DNA from: Sthenelais limicola
Lineage: Eukaryota; Annelida; Polychaeta; Phyllodocida; Sigalionidae
Direction: 5' to 3'
NCBI GenBank assembly: GCA_942159475.1
Contig: OW804097.1
Span: 117,340,789-117,404,788, forward strand
DNA: 64,000 bases
Shown: piece by piece, positions 32,463 through 42,523 of the stretch
Numbering within the stretch: position 1 is the first letter of the stretch
How the letters are laid out: each line of letters begins with the position of its first letter
The notes under the pieces: model-generated
The model's input: the letters and a program-made list of their open reading frames with translations, nothing else
Databases searched by the model: none
Told to the model about the DNA's origin: nothing
Position numbers and translations under genes: made by a program

Positions 32463-32524
32463 GTTGTACGCCTATTTAAAACCTTGTACCGGGAGTGAGT
32501 TACCTTCTGCCACCCACGGAATCC

Positions 32525-32686
32525 GGAACAAAATTTTTTCCCTGTTGACGGTGGGAATATGGAGGCGTGAGAGGACGTCTGTATGAACGTGACAGTTGTG
32601 TGACGTATTGGGTGTGACGTGAGGTCGAGTGAAAATCGTTCTCCCGCCATAATGACTGGGAATTATTCAAGAGAACAATTCCCAAA
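32525..32686 (-). repeat. Ngaro terminal repeat A1
   Basis: 5' end of the element, identical by eye to A2. As the leading repeat it should hold or adjoin the promoter, but I see no convincing TATA box inside; an AT-rich TTTAAATAGG lies only about 12 nt upstream of the gag ATG and is too close to serve. Confidence 0.9.
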
Positions 32687-32884
32687 TAATTGCTCACCCC
32701 GATATACTGCAAACTTTGTTTTCAATAATAAAAATATAACACTAAAATATAGAAACGCATCTTAAATGTCCTACTGTTTACTATCATTAGAATCATATCA
32801 TTGATATCATCTTTTCAAATATAATAGTATCTCAAAATCCATTTTTTGCGACTTATGACTCATTTTTCTAAAACGGATCACAAT
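32687..32884 (+). mobile_element. TE-B copy interrupted by the Ngaro element, right part
   Basis: Continues the copy begun at 27043 and ends CTAAAACGGATCACA. Confidence 0.85.
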
Positions 32885-33114
32885 TATTCTTTGTAAATGA
32901 AATTCTGCATTCAACATACGAAACATTGTATTAGCACTCTAGCTTGTATAAAGCTTGTTTCGATGTAGCCTAAGTTCACAGCGTTAGAGAGGGAAGTTCA
33001 CAGTAAGTTAGATGAAATGTGGGGTACATAGATTATATAATATTTCAAAGTGATTGAGACGACTCTGAACACAAGTAGACACAGCTAAAGGTTCATGAAG
33101 GAGGTTTTATTATT

Positions 33115-33165
33115 TTAGGGGTGATCAACGTTTCGGTCACATTAGACCTTCATCAGGATCATATC
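33115..33165 (-). ncRNA. hammerhead-ribozyme-like motif 2
   Basis: On the minus strand: stem I TGATC, CTGATGA (33156-33150), one A, stem II GGTC/GACC with a 6-nt loop, GAAAC (33134-33130), GTT as NUH triplet, then GATCA completing a 5-bp stem I. Compared with motif 1 the differences are in the loop, in the H position of the triplet and at the stem edges, while core bases are conserved. The surrounding 100 bp (GTGATTGAGACGACTC upstream in plus sense) is also shared with 26065-26190. Confidence 0.6.
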
Positions 33166-33345
33166 ATCATATCATCAGATTATATAATACTTACTCAAGA
33201 ACAATTTAACTTTAATACATTGCTTTAGGTCAGATTTCAATGATGGAAGCAAGAGAAAATAGAATATAGATGATTTTAGACGATCTTGGATGAGGTGGAT
33301 GAGAGTGGGATGAATGGAATATCCTTCTGTTGTTATCATATAACA

Positions 33346-33505
33346 GCCGGACATATCCCCCCCGACGTTTACCCCCTGGACAATTACCGTCCTGGATGGT
33401 AAATTTCCTAGCAGGGAAATGTCCAGGATGGTAATTGTCCAGGGGGTAAAAGTCGGGGGGGGGGATATGTCCGGCGGGTATATGTCCGGCGGGTAGCTGT
33501 CCTGA
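33346..33505. repeat. long inverted repeat, CCTGGACAATTACC type
   Basis: Arms CCCCCTGGACAATTACC and GGTAATTGTCCAGGGGG, with inner TTTCC/GGAAA. GGCGGGTATATGTCCGGCGG at the right edge is a short tandem repeat. A strong cruciform candidate; single copy here. Confidence 0.8.
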
Positions 33506-33899
33506 CACCATTTTGTACACAATAGGGGACTTTTTTTATTTATTTATCTATTTAGTATTTTTATACAGCACATCTTCTGTAATAACGACAGTTGAGTTAT
33601 CAACAAACAAGTATATTGTACAAGGAAGCTCTAATAATCAATTGATGACATTAACATTAAGATATTCAGGCTCACAGGTGATAATCCAATACAGAATAAT
33701 CATGGTCTTCCGCCCACCACTGTGTCTATATCTAGACCACATCTATTGAACAAAGTCCAAAGTAAGACCCAAGGTCAAAATCAGAAACAAAATTAAATGA
33801 AATGAATTTAGAAATGATTTGTTTGGTAAATCTAGTGGCAGCGTGAAGGTACAGTATGCTTTTAGTTTGTGTATGATTGGGGTATTTTGTGGCAGCGTG
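33506..33899. other. spacer without recognisable gene
   Basis: Nothing recognised. Confidence 0.4.
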
Positions 33900-33932
33900 G
33901 AAGTACTCATTTTCCTAAAACACATCACATAT
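33900..33932 (+). mobile_element. TE-B fragment, right terminus only
   Basis: CTCATTTTCCTAAAACACAT followed by CACATATA. Confidence 0.65.
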
Positions 33933-34106
33933 AAATTTGGATCTTTATGAAGCCGAGCAGCAAAAACAACGATGTTCACATCACCAATTTGGTCAAGTCA
34001 CTTTCAGATAGCTAGGAAAAGAAAAGTAGCAAACAGTAGATATTTTATTTATCTTGTTTTAGCTTTTGATCGATATTCGCTGAGAATTCGGCTTTAATGG
34101 CAATTT

Positions 34107-34385
34107 ATGTTTGATAGAATGGTATTAACCAGATACATGGCTCCAAGCCGTAGACTTATGCGTATATTATGGTTTGATTACAATCATTCCACTCTTGAGG
34201 GCAGGCCTAGGGATCCACTATACGATGCCCATCATTTTCTGAGGAGTGATTCGGATCGGTCGTTGGAAGTAGATTTAGATTTGGAAAGTTTTAGTTACTT
34301 TCCTTTTAAAAAGAGTAAGATGTTGTGTCCCCGTAAGCAAATGGCCGTCGGGAGAGGAGGCAAACGAGTACATACATTTGTATAA
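34107..34385 (+). other. 92-codon open frame, not recognised
   Basis: Its translation has a more protein-like composition than most frames here (acidic SDSDRSLEVDLDLESF, then a basic C terminus). I recognise no domain, see no supporting splice sites and would not call it a gene. Confidence 0.2.
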
Positions 34386-34429
34386 AACAAGGAGGCTGCA
34401 ATAGGAAGGCCTTGTCCGTCGAGATCTTT

Positions 34430-34740
34430 TAGGTTAGGCAAAAAATAAAATAGGTGTGTTTCCGATTTACGCCCCCCCCCCCCTCCTGCCTAGAAAAACC
34501 TTCCCCTACCTAAAAATGTTTTGACCATTTATACCTGATTTTTTTAAAAACATATCTTACTTTTGGGTGATTTTTTGACCAAAAAAAATTTATAAAAGCA
34601 GTAAAACTGGTTTTCCCAACCCGGAACTGTCACAAAGCACATTTCCCATTTCCCATTTCTATTATTACAAAATACTTTTTTTTCAGTTCCTGGGAGGTGG
34701 TTTAAAATAGGAAACACACCTAAACACACCTATTTCTTTT
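34430..34740. repeat. dispersed repeat N, copy 1
   Basis: Shares with 58376-58620, in the opposite internal order, AGGCAAAAAATA, TTTCCGATTTA, GGAGGTGGTTT / AAACCACCTCC and AACCCGGAACTGTCA / TGACAGTTCCGGGTT. Contains a run of 12 or more C near 34471-34482. Confidence 0.6.
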
Positions 34741-35237
34741 TGGCCTTACTTTGAGCCAAAGCCGGCATATCTCCACCAAGCCCCTCAATTTGATTTCATA
34801 TTCCCAAAGAGACGGGGATTGGATTGCTAAAATACACCCAAGTAGGGCTATGTCTCTGGAGTCCATTCTAAGTTATATAATCTAATGAAGGCCTTGCTGC
34901 AAGGTCTGAGGTCTATCTTTCGTCCATTTTCGTCCATAATTTTCTACCCTGAGTATAAGTTTTCTATCACTTTAGCTTTGCCTTTTCAGGCGACAAATGC
35001 GATAAATTGGCTAAAGGAATATGGCTTACATTACGAAAAATACAATCTTTGCTTTGTGGCCTCTTGTCTGGAAGTAATGAAACCCGTTAAGCATTTTGCG
35101 ACAAAGGAGGCAACTTACAAGCTTATATACTCAACTGCCACTCTTAATTATTGGATGACTACAGATTGTATAGGTGTCTTGTATGAAGACATAGGCGGAT
35201 ACTGAAGTCGAGACTTATTGGATTTGTCGTATAGTAT
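34741..35237. other. spacer with an unrecognised 106-codon frame
   Basis: Plus-strand frame 34885-35205 has no motif I can name; not called as a gene. Confidence 0.3.
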
Positions 35238-35283
35238 ATCTTTTACTTTAGACTGACTTTCTCATTTTAGTGTCCCAGTATTT
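35238..35283. repeat. 46-bp direct repeat, left copy, flanking TE-A
   Basis: Identical by eye to 35533-35578 (ATCTTTTACTTTAGACTGAC and onward). Far longer than the usual 4-bp duplication. Confidence 0.9.
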
Positions 35284-35293
35284 GAAACTACGT

Positions 35294-35528
35294 GGGTCAG
35301 ATTTTCAGAAAATGTACAATTGGCAGCTGTACACGTTTAGTAAATTCTGCTAAATTAGGCTGCAATTTGGCCAATACTAAGTAAATTCGAGTATATTCGG
35401 TATTGCATTGATTCTAGCAATCTGTTTGGTTATGTTGAACTGTCTTTTGAACTTTATTTTCGTCTGAAATTTTGGTTATTTGAGAGGATCGGTGAAGTTG
35501 AATTGTACATTTTCTGAAAATCTGACCC
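35294..35528 (+). mobile_element. TE-A copy bracketed by a 46-bp direct repeat
   Basis: Complete subfamily A1 copy. Ten bases separate it from the left flanking repeat and four from the right one. Confidence 0.87.
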
Positions 35529-35532
35529 ATAA

Positions 35533-35578
35533 ATCTTTTACTTTAGACTGACTTTCTCATTTTAGTGTCCCAGTATTT
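35533..35578. repeat. 46-bp direct repeat, right copy, flanking TE-A
   Basis: Partner of 35238-35283. Confidence 0.9.
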
Positions 35579-35745
35579 ATCCCAAATCAAAATCACTGTT
35601 GTTCATATTGCTCAGTGACTTTGAGGTATTAAATCATAAAAGCACGATGCATAATGAATTATGATATTCTTGTATTTCCCTTATATCGTTTCTGACCTTC
35701 TTAATCTTCTTTCAATCATATTATCTTTCATATACCGTAATATAT

Positions 35746-35979
35746 GTGTCTGATTGTCAGAAAATGTACAATTGGCAGCTCTACACATTTAGGAAATTAT
35801 CCTAAATTAGGCTGAACAATGAAGAATACCGGGTATATCTGAGTATATTTGGTATCGCATTAATTTAAAGTATCAGTTCTGTTATGATAAACTGCATTTT
35901 GAAGCTCATTTTAGTCTTAAATGTGGGTTATTTGAGAGGATTGGTGAAGGCGAATTGTACATTTCTGAAAATCTGACCC
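35746..35979 (+). mobile_element. TE-A copy, subfamily A2
   Basis: The left terminus is mutated (GTGTCTGATTGTCAG), the right intact. Confidence 0.83.
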
Positions 35980-35983
35980 ATAT

Positions 35984-36132
35984 AGACAAAATTGACTGAG
36001 GGCTGTGTCAGAGGTGGTTATCTCCTGCGGGCGTAGCAATTTCCTGATGGTGAAACAACAAAATTGCGTAGCCCAAGGGAGATAACCACTTCTTACACTG
36101 CCTGAAGTCAATTTTGTATTTATTATACCTCT
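35984..36132. repeat. TE-L snap-back hairpin 4
   Basis: Arms ACAAAATTGACT / AGTCAATTTTGT, GTGGTTATCTCC / GGAGATAACCAC and GGGCGTAGCAATTT / AAATTGCGTAGCCC. The right edge GTATTTATTATA is the shared TE-L end. Confidence 0.75.
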
Positions 36133-36900
36133 CCCGACGTTTTGGGTGAAAAAATAGTGAAAATTCAATGGAAATTAAGGTCGGAAAACAAGCACTGTTC
36201 ACTGCTCTTTTTCTTTACTTTCTTACTTCCGGTCTACCTCCGGTCCACCTCCAACTCATTTTCGGGTCTATTTTTCCAATGTTTCTAACACTAAATATCC
36301 ACTTTCACAGCTACTTATCATTATCATCAATATTTTATCATTTCGTACGATGTATAACACATCTTTCTCCCACAAAAATAATCATATAAATACAGAAAAT
36401 AAGGATTGCGAACATGGGACTATTTTCCCTTATTAACCTCCGCCAGAAGTCGGTACGATATGCGTAAAATCTCCCAGAGGGTGATATGACTTTCCAATGC
36501 TGTAGCCTATGGCAGTTCATACAATCCCACTAAGAGGTATTGACGCATTCAAGGTCATTCTCCAATGAATATTTAGGGTCAGCAGTTGAGCGAGAAATGA
36601 ATCAACGCAACAGAGATGTATGTTTCAAGCTGAGTACCGAACCAGTTGAAAGAGACCGGCTGTAATCAGCGTGGCAGATGTATGTCTGAATGAGACTTCC
36701 AAAAATAAATCCCTAACTTTGCAAAGTCTAGGCCAGGATTTTACAGTTTAATACAAATTCGTAGCAGAATGTCTCCTTTCCTAGCCCATTATTGGGGCCG
36801 TGCTTTATACAATCCTCCATTTTTTTTCAACAAGTATATTTCTTACCACACTGCTGCTATTTCGTATACAGACTGTCCAAGGTAGGAGCTGGTAAAAAGG
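36133..36900. other. spacer without recognisable gene
   Basis: Nothing recognised. Confidence 0.4.
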
Positions 36901-37234
36901 GTGAGTGAGTGAGTGAGATTGGTTGCTTTACGCCCTTATCAACACATTTAATATGGTTATATCAAGGGCGGGAGAGCTGAGAGGGAGTGAGTGAGTGAGA
37001 TTGGTTGCTTTACGCCCTTATCAACACATTTAATATGGTTATATCAAGGGCGGGAGAGCTGAGAGGGAGTGAGTGAGTGAGATTGGTTGCTTTACGCCCG
37101 TATCAACACATTTAATATGGTTATATCAAGGGCGGGAGAGCTGAGAGGGAGTGAGTGAGTGAGATTGGTTGCTTTACGCCCTTATCAACACATTTAATAT
37201 GGTTATATCAAGGGCGGGAGAGCTGAGAGGGAGG
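36901..37234. repeat. 82-bp tandem array, four units
   Basis: The cleanest array: period exactly 82 bp, units almost identical. AAGGGCG and CGCCCTT form a potential 7-bp stem in each unit. Confidence 0.92.
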
Positions 37235-37317
37235 CAGTTTATGATCATACCCAGGAAATAGAGATAGAGAAGAAGGTAGAGAGAGACAGAGAAAAAGAGA
37301 CAGAAAGGCACTTTAAG
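37235..37317. repeat. purine-rich tail of the 82-bp array
   Basis: GCAGTTTATGATCATACCCA then GAGAGACAGAGA-type sequence, as at 14226-14310. Confidence 0.8.
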
Positions 37318-37861
37318 ATCTTACCCAAAAAAGGGTTTCAATAACCAAAACCCCGTCTGACATAAAGACAATTAAGCAAAGCTAATATGGGATGATTTTA
37401 TTAATAATTCTCATGAAGTCTATCTAAAAAGTCTTTCTTGATGATCTCTCGTTTCAAAAATCTAATAAATATGAGATAATGTTTTATGAGAGAAGAAGAG
37501 GTGTAGCTAAAACATTCCCTGCCTGTGCTGTGCTCATCTGCCCTGTAGAGTTATCTATTGCGGAACATATTCATACCACCACCAGGAGCATTTCTATATT
37601 GCGGAAATGCTCTGACTTTATAAAGGACCAATATTACGCCCCAAGAGTGTTGCTAGGGCCATGTCACCGACCTGCTCCCGACCCCAGATGATTTGATTTT
37701 GTCTGGCCGGAGACCTACCAAGTTTTCAATTACTGTATTGCCTCCAGTATAGGGACCAGGCTTTTCATAAATCAACATCCTTTTATTGGATCTCTTCGGC
37801 GGAGTCCTACTTAAAAGGTCACAGGAAAAAAAAAACATGGATGCTTGTCATCTAAGTATAT
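37318..37861. other. spacer without recognisable gene
   Basis: Nothing recognised. Confidence 0.35.
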
Positions 37862-38096
37862 GGGTCAGATTTTCAGAAAATGTACAATTCACCTTCACCA
37901 ATCTTATCAAATAACCTAAATTTCAGACAAAAATAAAGTTCAAAATACAGTTCAACCTAACCAAACAGATTGCTAGAATCAATGCAATGCCAACTATACT
38001 CGTATTTACCTAGTATTGACCAAATTGCAGCCTAATTTAGCAGCATTTACTAAATGTGTACAGCTGCCTATTGTACATTTTCTGAAAATCTGACCC
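37862..38096 (-). mobile_element. TE-A copy, subfamily A1
   Basis: Flanks read AAGTATAT and AAGTATAC, an 8-bp near-match longer than the family's usual 4 bp. Confidence 0.86.
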
Positions 38097-38299
38097 AAGT
38101 ATACATTGACAGGGGGACATAGGCCCATGGGAAGAGTTCCGTTTCGTTACCATTCCCGTGATTAAATTTTAGCTGGAAAAGAAAGTACTTCCGGTTCATT
38201 TATTTATTTCTTGTTTATCGCCATCAGACTTATCCCTGCTATTTGTTAATTACTATGTTACGCCGGAAGCGATCTGTTACCTGTCGTTCCTTTGTTTTC

Positions 38300-38363
38300 C
38301 TATCGAACATTTTCTTTTTCTACAGCAACGAATAGAATGTAATCCTGTAGAAAAAGAAAATAG
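38300..38363. repeat. short hairpin
   Basis: ATTTTCTTTTTCTACAG (38308 on) pairs with CTGTAGAAAAAGAAAAT (38345-38361). Confidence 0.75.
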
Positions 38364-38444
38364 GAATCCACTAGACACCACTGGAACTTTCATGCCGATG
38401 GTAGGCTCGTCAATGTCGCTATGAAAGCGTTTTACATCCAGTCG

Positions 38445-38717
38445 AGGCTCAGAGTTGAGAGAGTCCCTCCAAACTAAGGGAAAGCCTCTCGCACAAAACA
38501 TATTAAAATACCACTCTAGGTCCAAACCTTCAGATCAGTTAAGAATGACCACGTCATCCTACTTCGCTAATCGGTCTCCTCGCCTAAGACTCAGCGTTCT
38601 AATGGGAATATAATGACATTTTGCGGTCTTAATGGAATTATATATAATGGCACTTTGCGGTTTGAGGCGAGAGGCTGTCCCTTCATTTGAAGGGACTCTC
38701 TCAACGTTGGACCTAGG
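38445..38717 (+). mobile_element. TE-H element, copy 2, with an extra inverted end
   Basis: The main body (38513-38717) runs CTAGGTCCAAACC to GTTGGACCTAGGCTG. Upstream (38445-38512) a piece of the right end is repeated in inverted order (GAGAGAGTCCCTCCAAAC then AAGCCTCTCG), so the left side is compound. Confidence 0.7.
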
Positions 38718-38878
38718 CTGACACCATTATAATCACATTAAGACTCCTATACTCCAACGCCAGGAAAGCCATTAGCATTAGGCTTCCAGTCATTGACAAA
38801 CCATTCTTATCTGATGTGAAAGCCTCCGAGTCTAGACCGATCGGAGCTGTTGGTTGGGTATTGCATGCAATCACAAAA

Positions 38879-39113
38879 GGGTCCGACTTTCAGAAAATGT
38901 ACAATTCACCCTCCCAAATCCTCTCAAATAACCCCCAGTTAAGCCATAAATGAGCTCTTAAATGCAGTTTGACGTAACAAAACAGATACTTTAAGCCAAT
39001 GTGATACCAATTATACTCGGATATACCCAGTATTTATTATTTTTCAGCCAAATTTAGCAGAATTTACTGAATGTGAAGGTCTGCGAATTGTACTTTTTCT
39101 GAAAATCTGACCC
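38879..39113 (-). mobile_element. TE-A copy, subfamily A2
   Basis: The left terminus is mutated (GGGTCCGACTTTCAG); interior noticeably diverged. Confidence 0.82.
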
Positions 39114-39257
39114 AAAACTGATGTTGCCTTGTTGCTATTCATTGCCACAAACACGCAATAAGTACTCACGGTTATCCTCAAGTGATACAGATATTTTCCC
39201 AATGACATTGGGACTAACATGAGGATAATGATTGCACTGAATCTTAGGATACATATA

Positions 39258-39669
39258 TATGTGATGTGTTTCAGGAAAATGAGTCGCAAAATAGATATTT
39301 ATATATGGTATTTTTTCCGCAAGATTTCTTTATTGAAATGCTCTGATTTTCAGAGGGTTTAGCAGCAATAGAGATATGAATCCATGTACTAAATTCCGGG
39401 ACATTGTATTAAATATATCGTTGTGTTTTGAAGGCATTTTTAACTAGTATATTTAGTTACTTTACTGGTTTACCCAGCCAGAAACATTGCAAACTTTTTT
39501 TCAAAAATAAAAATATCAAACTTAGAATATAAAAATACATGTTAGGTACCCTAGTGTTTACTATCATTGGAATCAGCTTGATCTCCTCTTTTCAAATAGT
39601 ATTATGGTGATATTTCAAAATCCATATTTTGCGACTTATGACTCCTTTTCCTGAAACATATCACATATA
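39258..39669 (+). mobile_element. TE-B complete copy
   Basis: TA on both sides. A small deletion removes CATAAGTCG-type bases near the left terminus. Confidence 0.85.
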
Positions 39670-40115
39670 CTGTCTGGGTAAACTATGATTGAAGCTAGCT
39701 ACATGATTGTACCGATTTGAAAAGTATCTCCGATGATTTCATATTCATGAATTCATTCTCTATAAAAAAAAACAAGCGTACAACTATATTGTTTTAATGA
39801 TACAGCGTATGGAAAGTTTCTAGCCACCATCTAAAATATTCCCCCTGTGTTCCCACTATAATCTCACCTCCATAATGGCCACATTTGGCGAGTTCTCTTC
39901 CGCCTAGAAGCTCGGTATCGTCCACATATATATGGCTATACTGTTTCCCTTTTTGCCTCACGATCATATATTTGCTGGCACTGTAGCTTCGTATTCGCCG
40001 ATTGAAATGATTTATATCTATTTCTCGAAAGACAGAAACCAGACGAGTGCAAGAACGACCACTGAATGTGCTTATATAGATTGGCTCCCCCAATCTATCC
40101 AGACCTCCCTATAAT
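39670..40115. other. spacer without recognisable gene
   Basis: Overlapping frames of 60-99 codons on both strands, no domain recognised. Confidence 0.35.
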
Positions 40116-40353
40116 GGGTCAGATTTTCAGAAAATGTACAATTGGCAGCTGTACACATTTAGTAAATTCTGCTAAATCAGGCTGCAATTTGGTCAATACT
40201 AGGTTAAATTCGAGTATATTCGGTAATTGCATTGATTCTAGCAATCTGTTTGGTTAGGTTGAACTGTACTTTGAACTTTATTTTCGTCTGAAATTTGGGT
40301 TATTTGAGAGGATTGGGAAAAGTGAATTGTACATTTTCTGGCGACTTCATCCC
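40116..40353 (+). mobile_element. TE-A copy, subfamily A1
   Basis: The right terminus is decayed (TTCTGGCGACTTCATCCC). Confidence 0.82.
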
Positions 40354-40544
40354 TATAGTAACGAAAAAGGCATTACTGTCTGGGTGCAGCGTCCTTCGCC
40401 GCCTCTGAATCTATCCATAGATACTTACACTCATTGGCCCAGACATTCTAATACCACAAGAAGAATAGAAAATTACATTATGCACACACAATGATAACCC
40501 TACGGGCGTCTACCGTTACGCTCACCAGACAGATTGTTCGATGA

Positions 40545-40769
40545 GGGTTAGATTTCCAGAAAATGTACAATTCGCCTTCACCAATCCTCTTGAATAACCC
40601 ACATTTAATACAAAAATTAGCTTCAAAATGCAGTTTAACATAACAGAACTGATACTTTAAATCAATGCGATCCCAAATATACCCAGTATTCATCTTTTTT
40701 CAGCTTAATTTAGCAAAATTTTCTAAATGTGTAGAGCTGCCAATTGTACATTTTCTGAAAATCTGACCC
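40545..40769 (-). mobile_element. TE-A copy, subfamily A2
   Basis: About 10 bp shorter than typical, with loss of the TATACTCAGA segment. Confidence 0.83.
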
Positions 40770-40967
40770 ATGTCTCTACAGGAGACGACAGGCCGATCAA
40801 ATTAAGCGTAATAATATAAAGGATCATTTAGTATGAGTGCTTACCTCCCAGTATGAAAGAAGTTTCCCAGGCATCCTGTAAGTGTTACACATTAGATAAA
40901 TATTAGATTTAGGCTACAAATGAATGTTTATTTTTCTTGATGCAATGGTACAACCACTTTATCTTAA

Positions 40968-41630
40968 TAGGGGATTTGCATAGCCGCCATTTTGAATTTT
41001 GATTCGCATGGAGTTATGGGAGTAATGGTACAGTATGATATCTAAAGAAAGCATGTTATGTCCAGCATGGGGTATTATCAGTGCTCTAATGTCAATATCC
41101 ATATGTTTTTACATGTTTCATTGACACAAGACTTCATCTTTCCCATCATGCATTTGGTTTTCATTGATAATTTATACAAGCTATGATATACATAGTATTC
41201 ACTGACGTCACGGCGCTCGCCGCGGCTTGCCATAATGTGGGTCAACTTTAGCTGGACATGAGTGCTCCAAGCCTCAAAAATGCAGTTTTCACCTCCAAAA
41301 GTTTTAGAGAATGTTATATAAATTATGCTGATAGGTTATATGGTCATTTTGTAGTGTGTCATGATGGAATAATAAGTATAATTGCCATTAGCAAACATTT
41401 GAAATGGGAAATCCTGTCGATCTAGTGTCTCCCGCTATCTATGCTGCCACACATTATGGCTGCCAGTGAGGAGAGCCGCTGACTGGGGTGACGTCATGTG
41501 AATACTATGTATAGGTGAAAACACTTTTTTTGATAAGAATGTTGCTAAATATTTGTGTATCAGACCTGAACGGAATCCGTCCCAGCATGCAATGTGACAG
41601 GCATGCGCAATGAGACATGCAACTCCCCTA
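40968..41630 (+). mobile_element. TE-D element, copy 3, split by a nested element
   Basis: Outer termini TAGGGGATTTGCAT and ACTCCCCTA. The interior follows other TE-D copies on both sides but is broken at GCTATGATATA / TATAGGTGAAAA by the 41191-41509 insertion. Confidence 0.8.
41191..41509. mobile_element. nested miniature element with TGACGTCA in both ends
   Basis: About 319 bp with termini CATAGTATTCACTGACGTCA and TGACGTCATGTGAATACTAT. It is CpG-rich next to both ends (GGCGCTCGCCGCGG). TATA lies on each side and once in the intact TE-D relative, so TATA or TA was duplicated. No coding capacity. Confidence 0.75.
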
Positions 41631-42095
41631 TTGCTCGTGTACCACTTAATCATTGATATGCAATCTACAGCAATGAAATTGCCTTCTTGCTACCATCTTA
41701 GTCCTGGGTGGTTGAAGTAAATATCAGAACATACGTCCTTATAAACGTATATCCTAATAATTCATCGACCAAACGGGCTGTTTTACGTATTACTATTACT
41801 CTCTTCAGTGTTTTGTATAAAACTAGCAACTGACAATAGAACATTGATCCGACCGACATTTTATTTCAATCATTATAAAAACCAAGCCACAAAAAGGATG
41901 CGTTGTCAAGATTAATTGATCTTTCCTTGAAAGGGAACTTGAGAACATGTGCTATAAATCATTCTACAATATCCCGATGATTTGTCTTATGTATCATTAA
42001 TCTTTCCTCTTATTTATATGTTTTGTTAAATAAAGATCCGATGTTGGACACAAAAATACCACGCCACGCCCGCTCCCCTCTTTATACACGTATAG

Positions 42096-42511
42096 TTGTC
42101 ATCTGTTTCAGGAAAATGAGTCATAAGTCGCAAAATGGATATTTTTCAAAGTGATTTATTCATGAAATATCTTTGTTGGAGTATTCTAATGTTTGGGGTG
42201 TTTAATGATGCTAGTGACATTAATACGTGTACAAGATTTCAAGGCAATGTATTGGATATATCTATGCATTTCCAAGGTCATCTTATGGAGTATATTTAAG
42301 TACTTTATTAGTAATAATCCACCGAAAAATATTAATAACTTTTTTTTTTCAAAAATAAAGATATCAAACTTAAACAATAGAAACACTACTTATATGCCCT
42401 ATTGTTTACTACCATCAGAATCGGCTTGATCTCATCTTTTCAAATAATGATGATATCTCAAAATCCATTTTATGCGACTTATGACCCATTTCCCTGTAAC
42501 GCAACACATAT
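42096..42511 (+). mobile_element. TE-B complete copy
   Basis: The left terminus is mutated (TGTCATCTGTTTCAGG); the right ends GTAACGCAACACATA. Confidence 0.83.
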
Positions 42512-42523
42512 TATATTAACCAC

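Larger units (their letters stand above)
27241..32687 (-). mobile_element. complete Ngaro-type tyrosine-recombinase retrotransposon
   Basis: About 5.45 kb, read from 32687 down to 27241. Order: A1, gag, RT/RNase H, tyrosine recombinase, B1, A2, 38-bp spacer, B2. Split direct repeats A1-B1-A2-B2 plus a tyrosine recombinase in place of a DDE integrase define the Ngaro branch of the DIRS order; these elements integrate a circular cDNA without duplicating the target. All three ORFs are open, the A pair and the B pair look identical, and the base composition is richer in G+C than the flanks, all suggesting a recent insertion. One T is shared at the left edge (ACTAG-T-CATTATAAG), the A2/B1 junction (CCCAAA-T-CATTATAAG) and the right edge (CCCAAA-T-AATTGCTC). 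It interrupts a TE-B element. Confidence 0.93.

Noticed and set aside
32471..32483. TATA box of the Ngaro element
   Set aside because: TTTAAATAGG is only about 12 nt from the gag ATG and lies downstream of A1, so it cannot position the transcript start needed for a full-length RNA.
27241..32687. LTR retrotransposon (Gypsy/Copia type) or endogenous retrovirus
   Set aside because: There are no terminal LTRs, no DDE integrase, no protease and no envelope. The split A/B repeats and the tyrosine recombinase fix it as Ngaro type.
36901..37234. CRISPR-like array
   Set aside because: The 82-bp units are contiguous with no unique spacers, and the genome is eukaryotic.
41191..41240. CpG-island promoter
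   Set aside because: The CpG-rich patch is confined to the end of a nested miniature element and mirrored at its other end.
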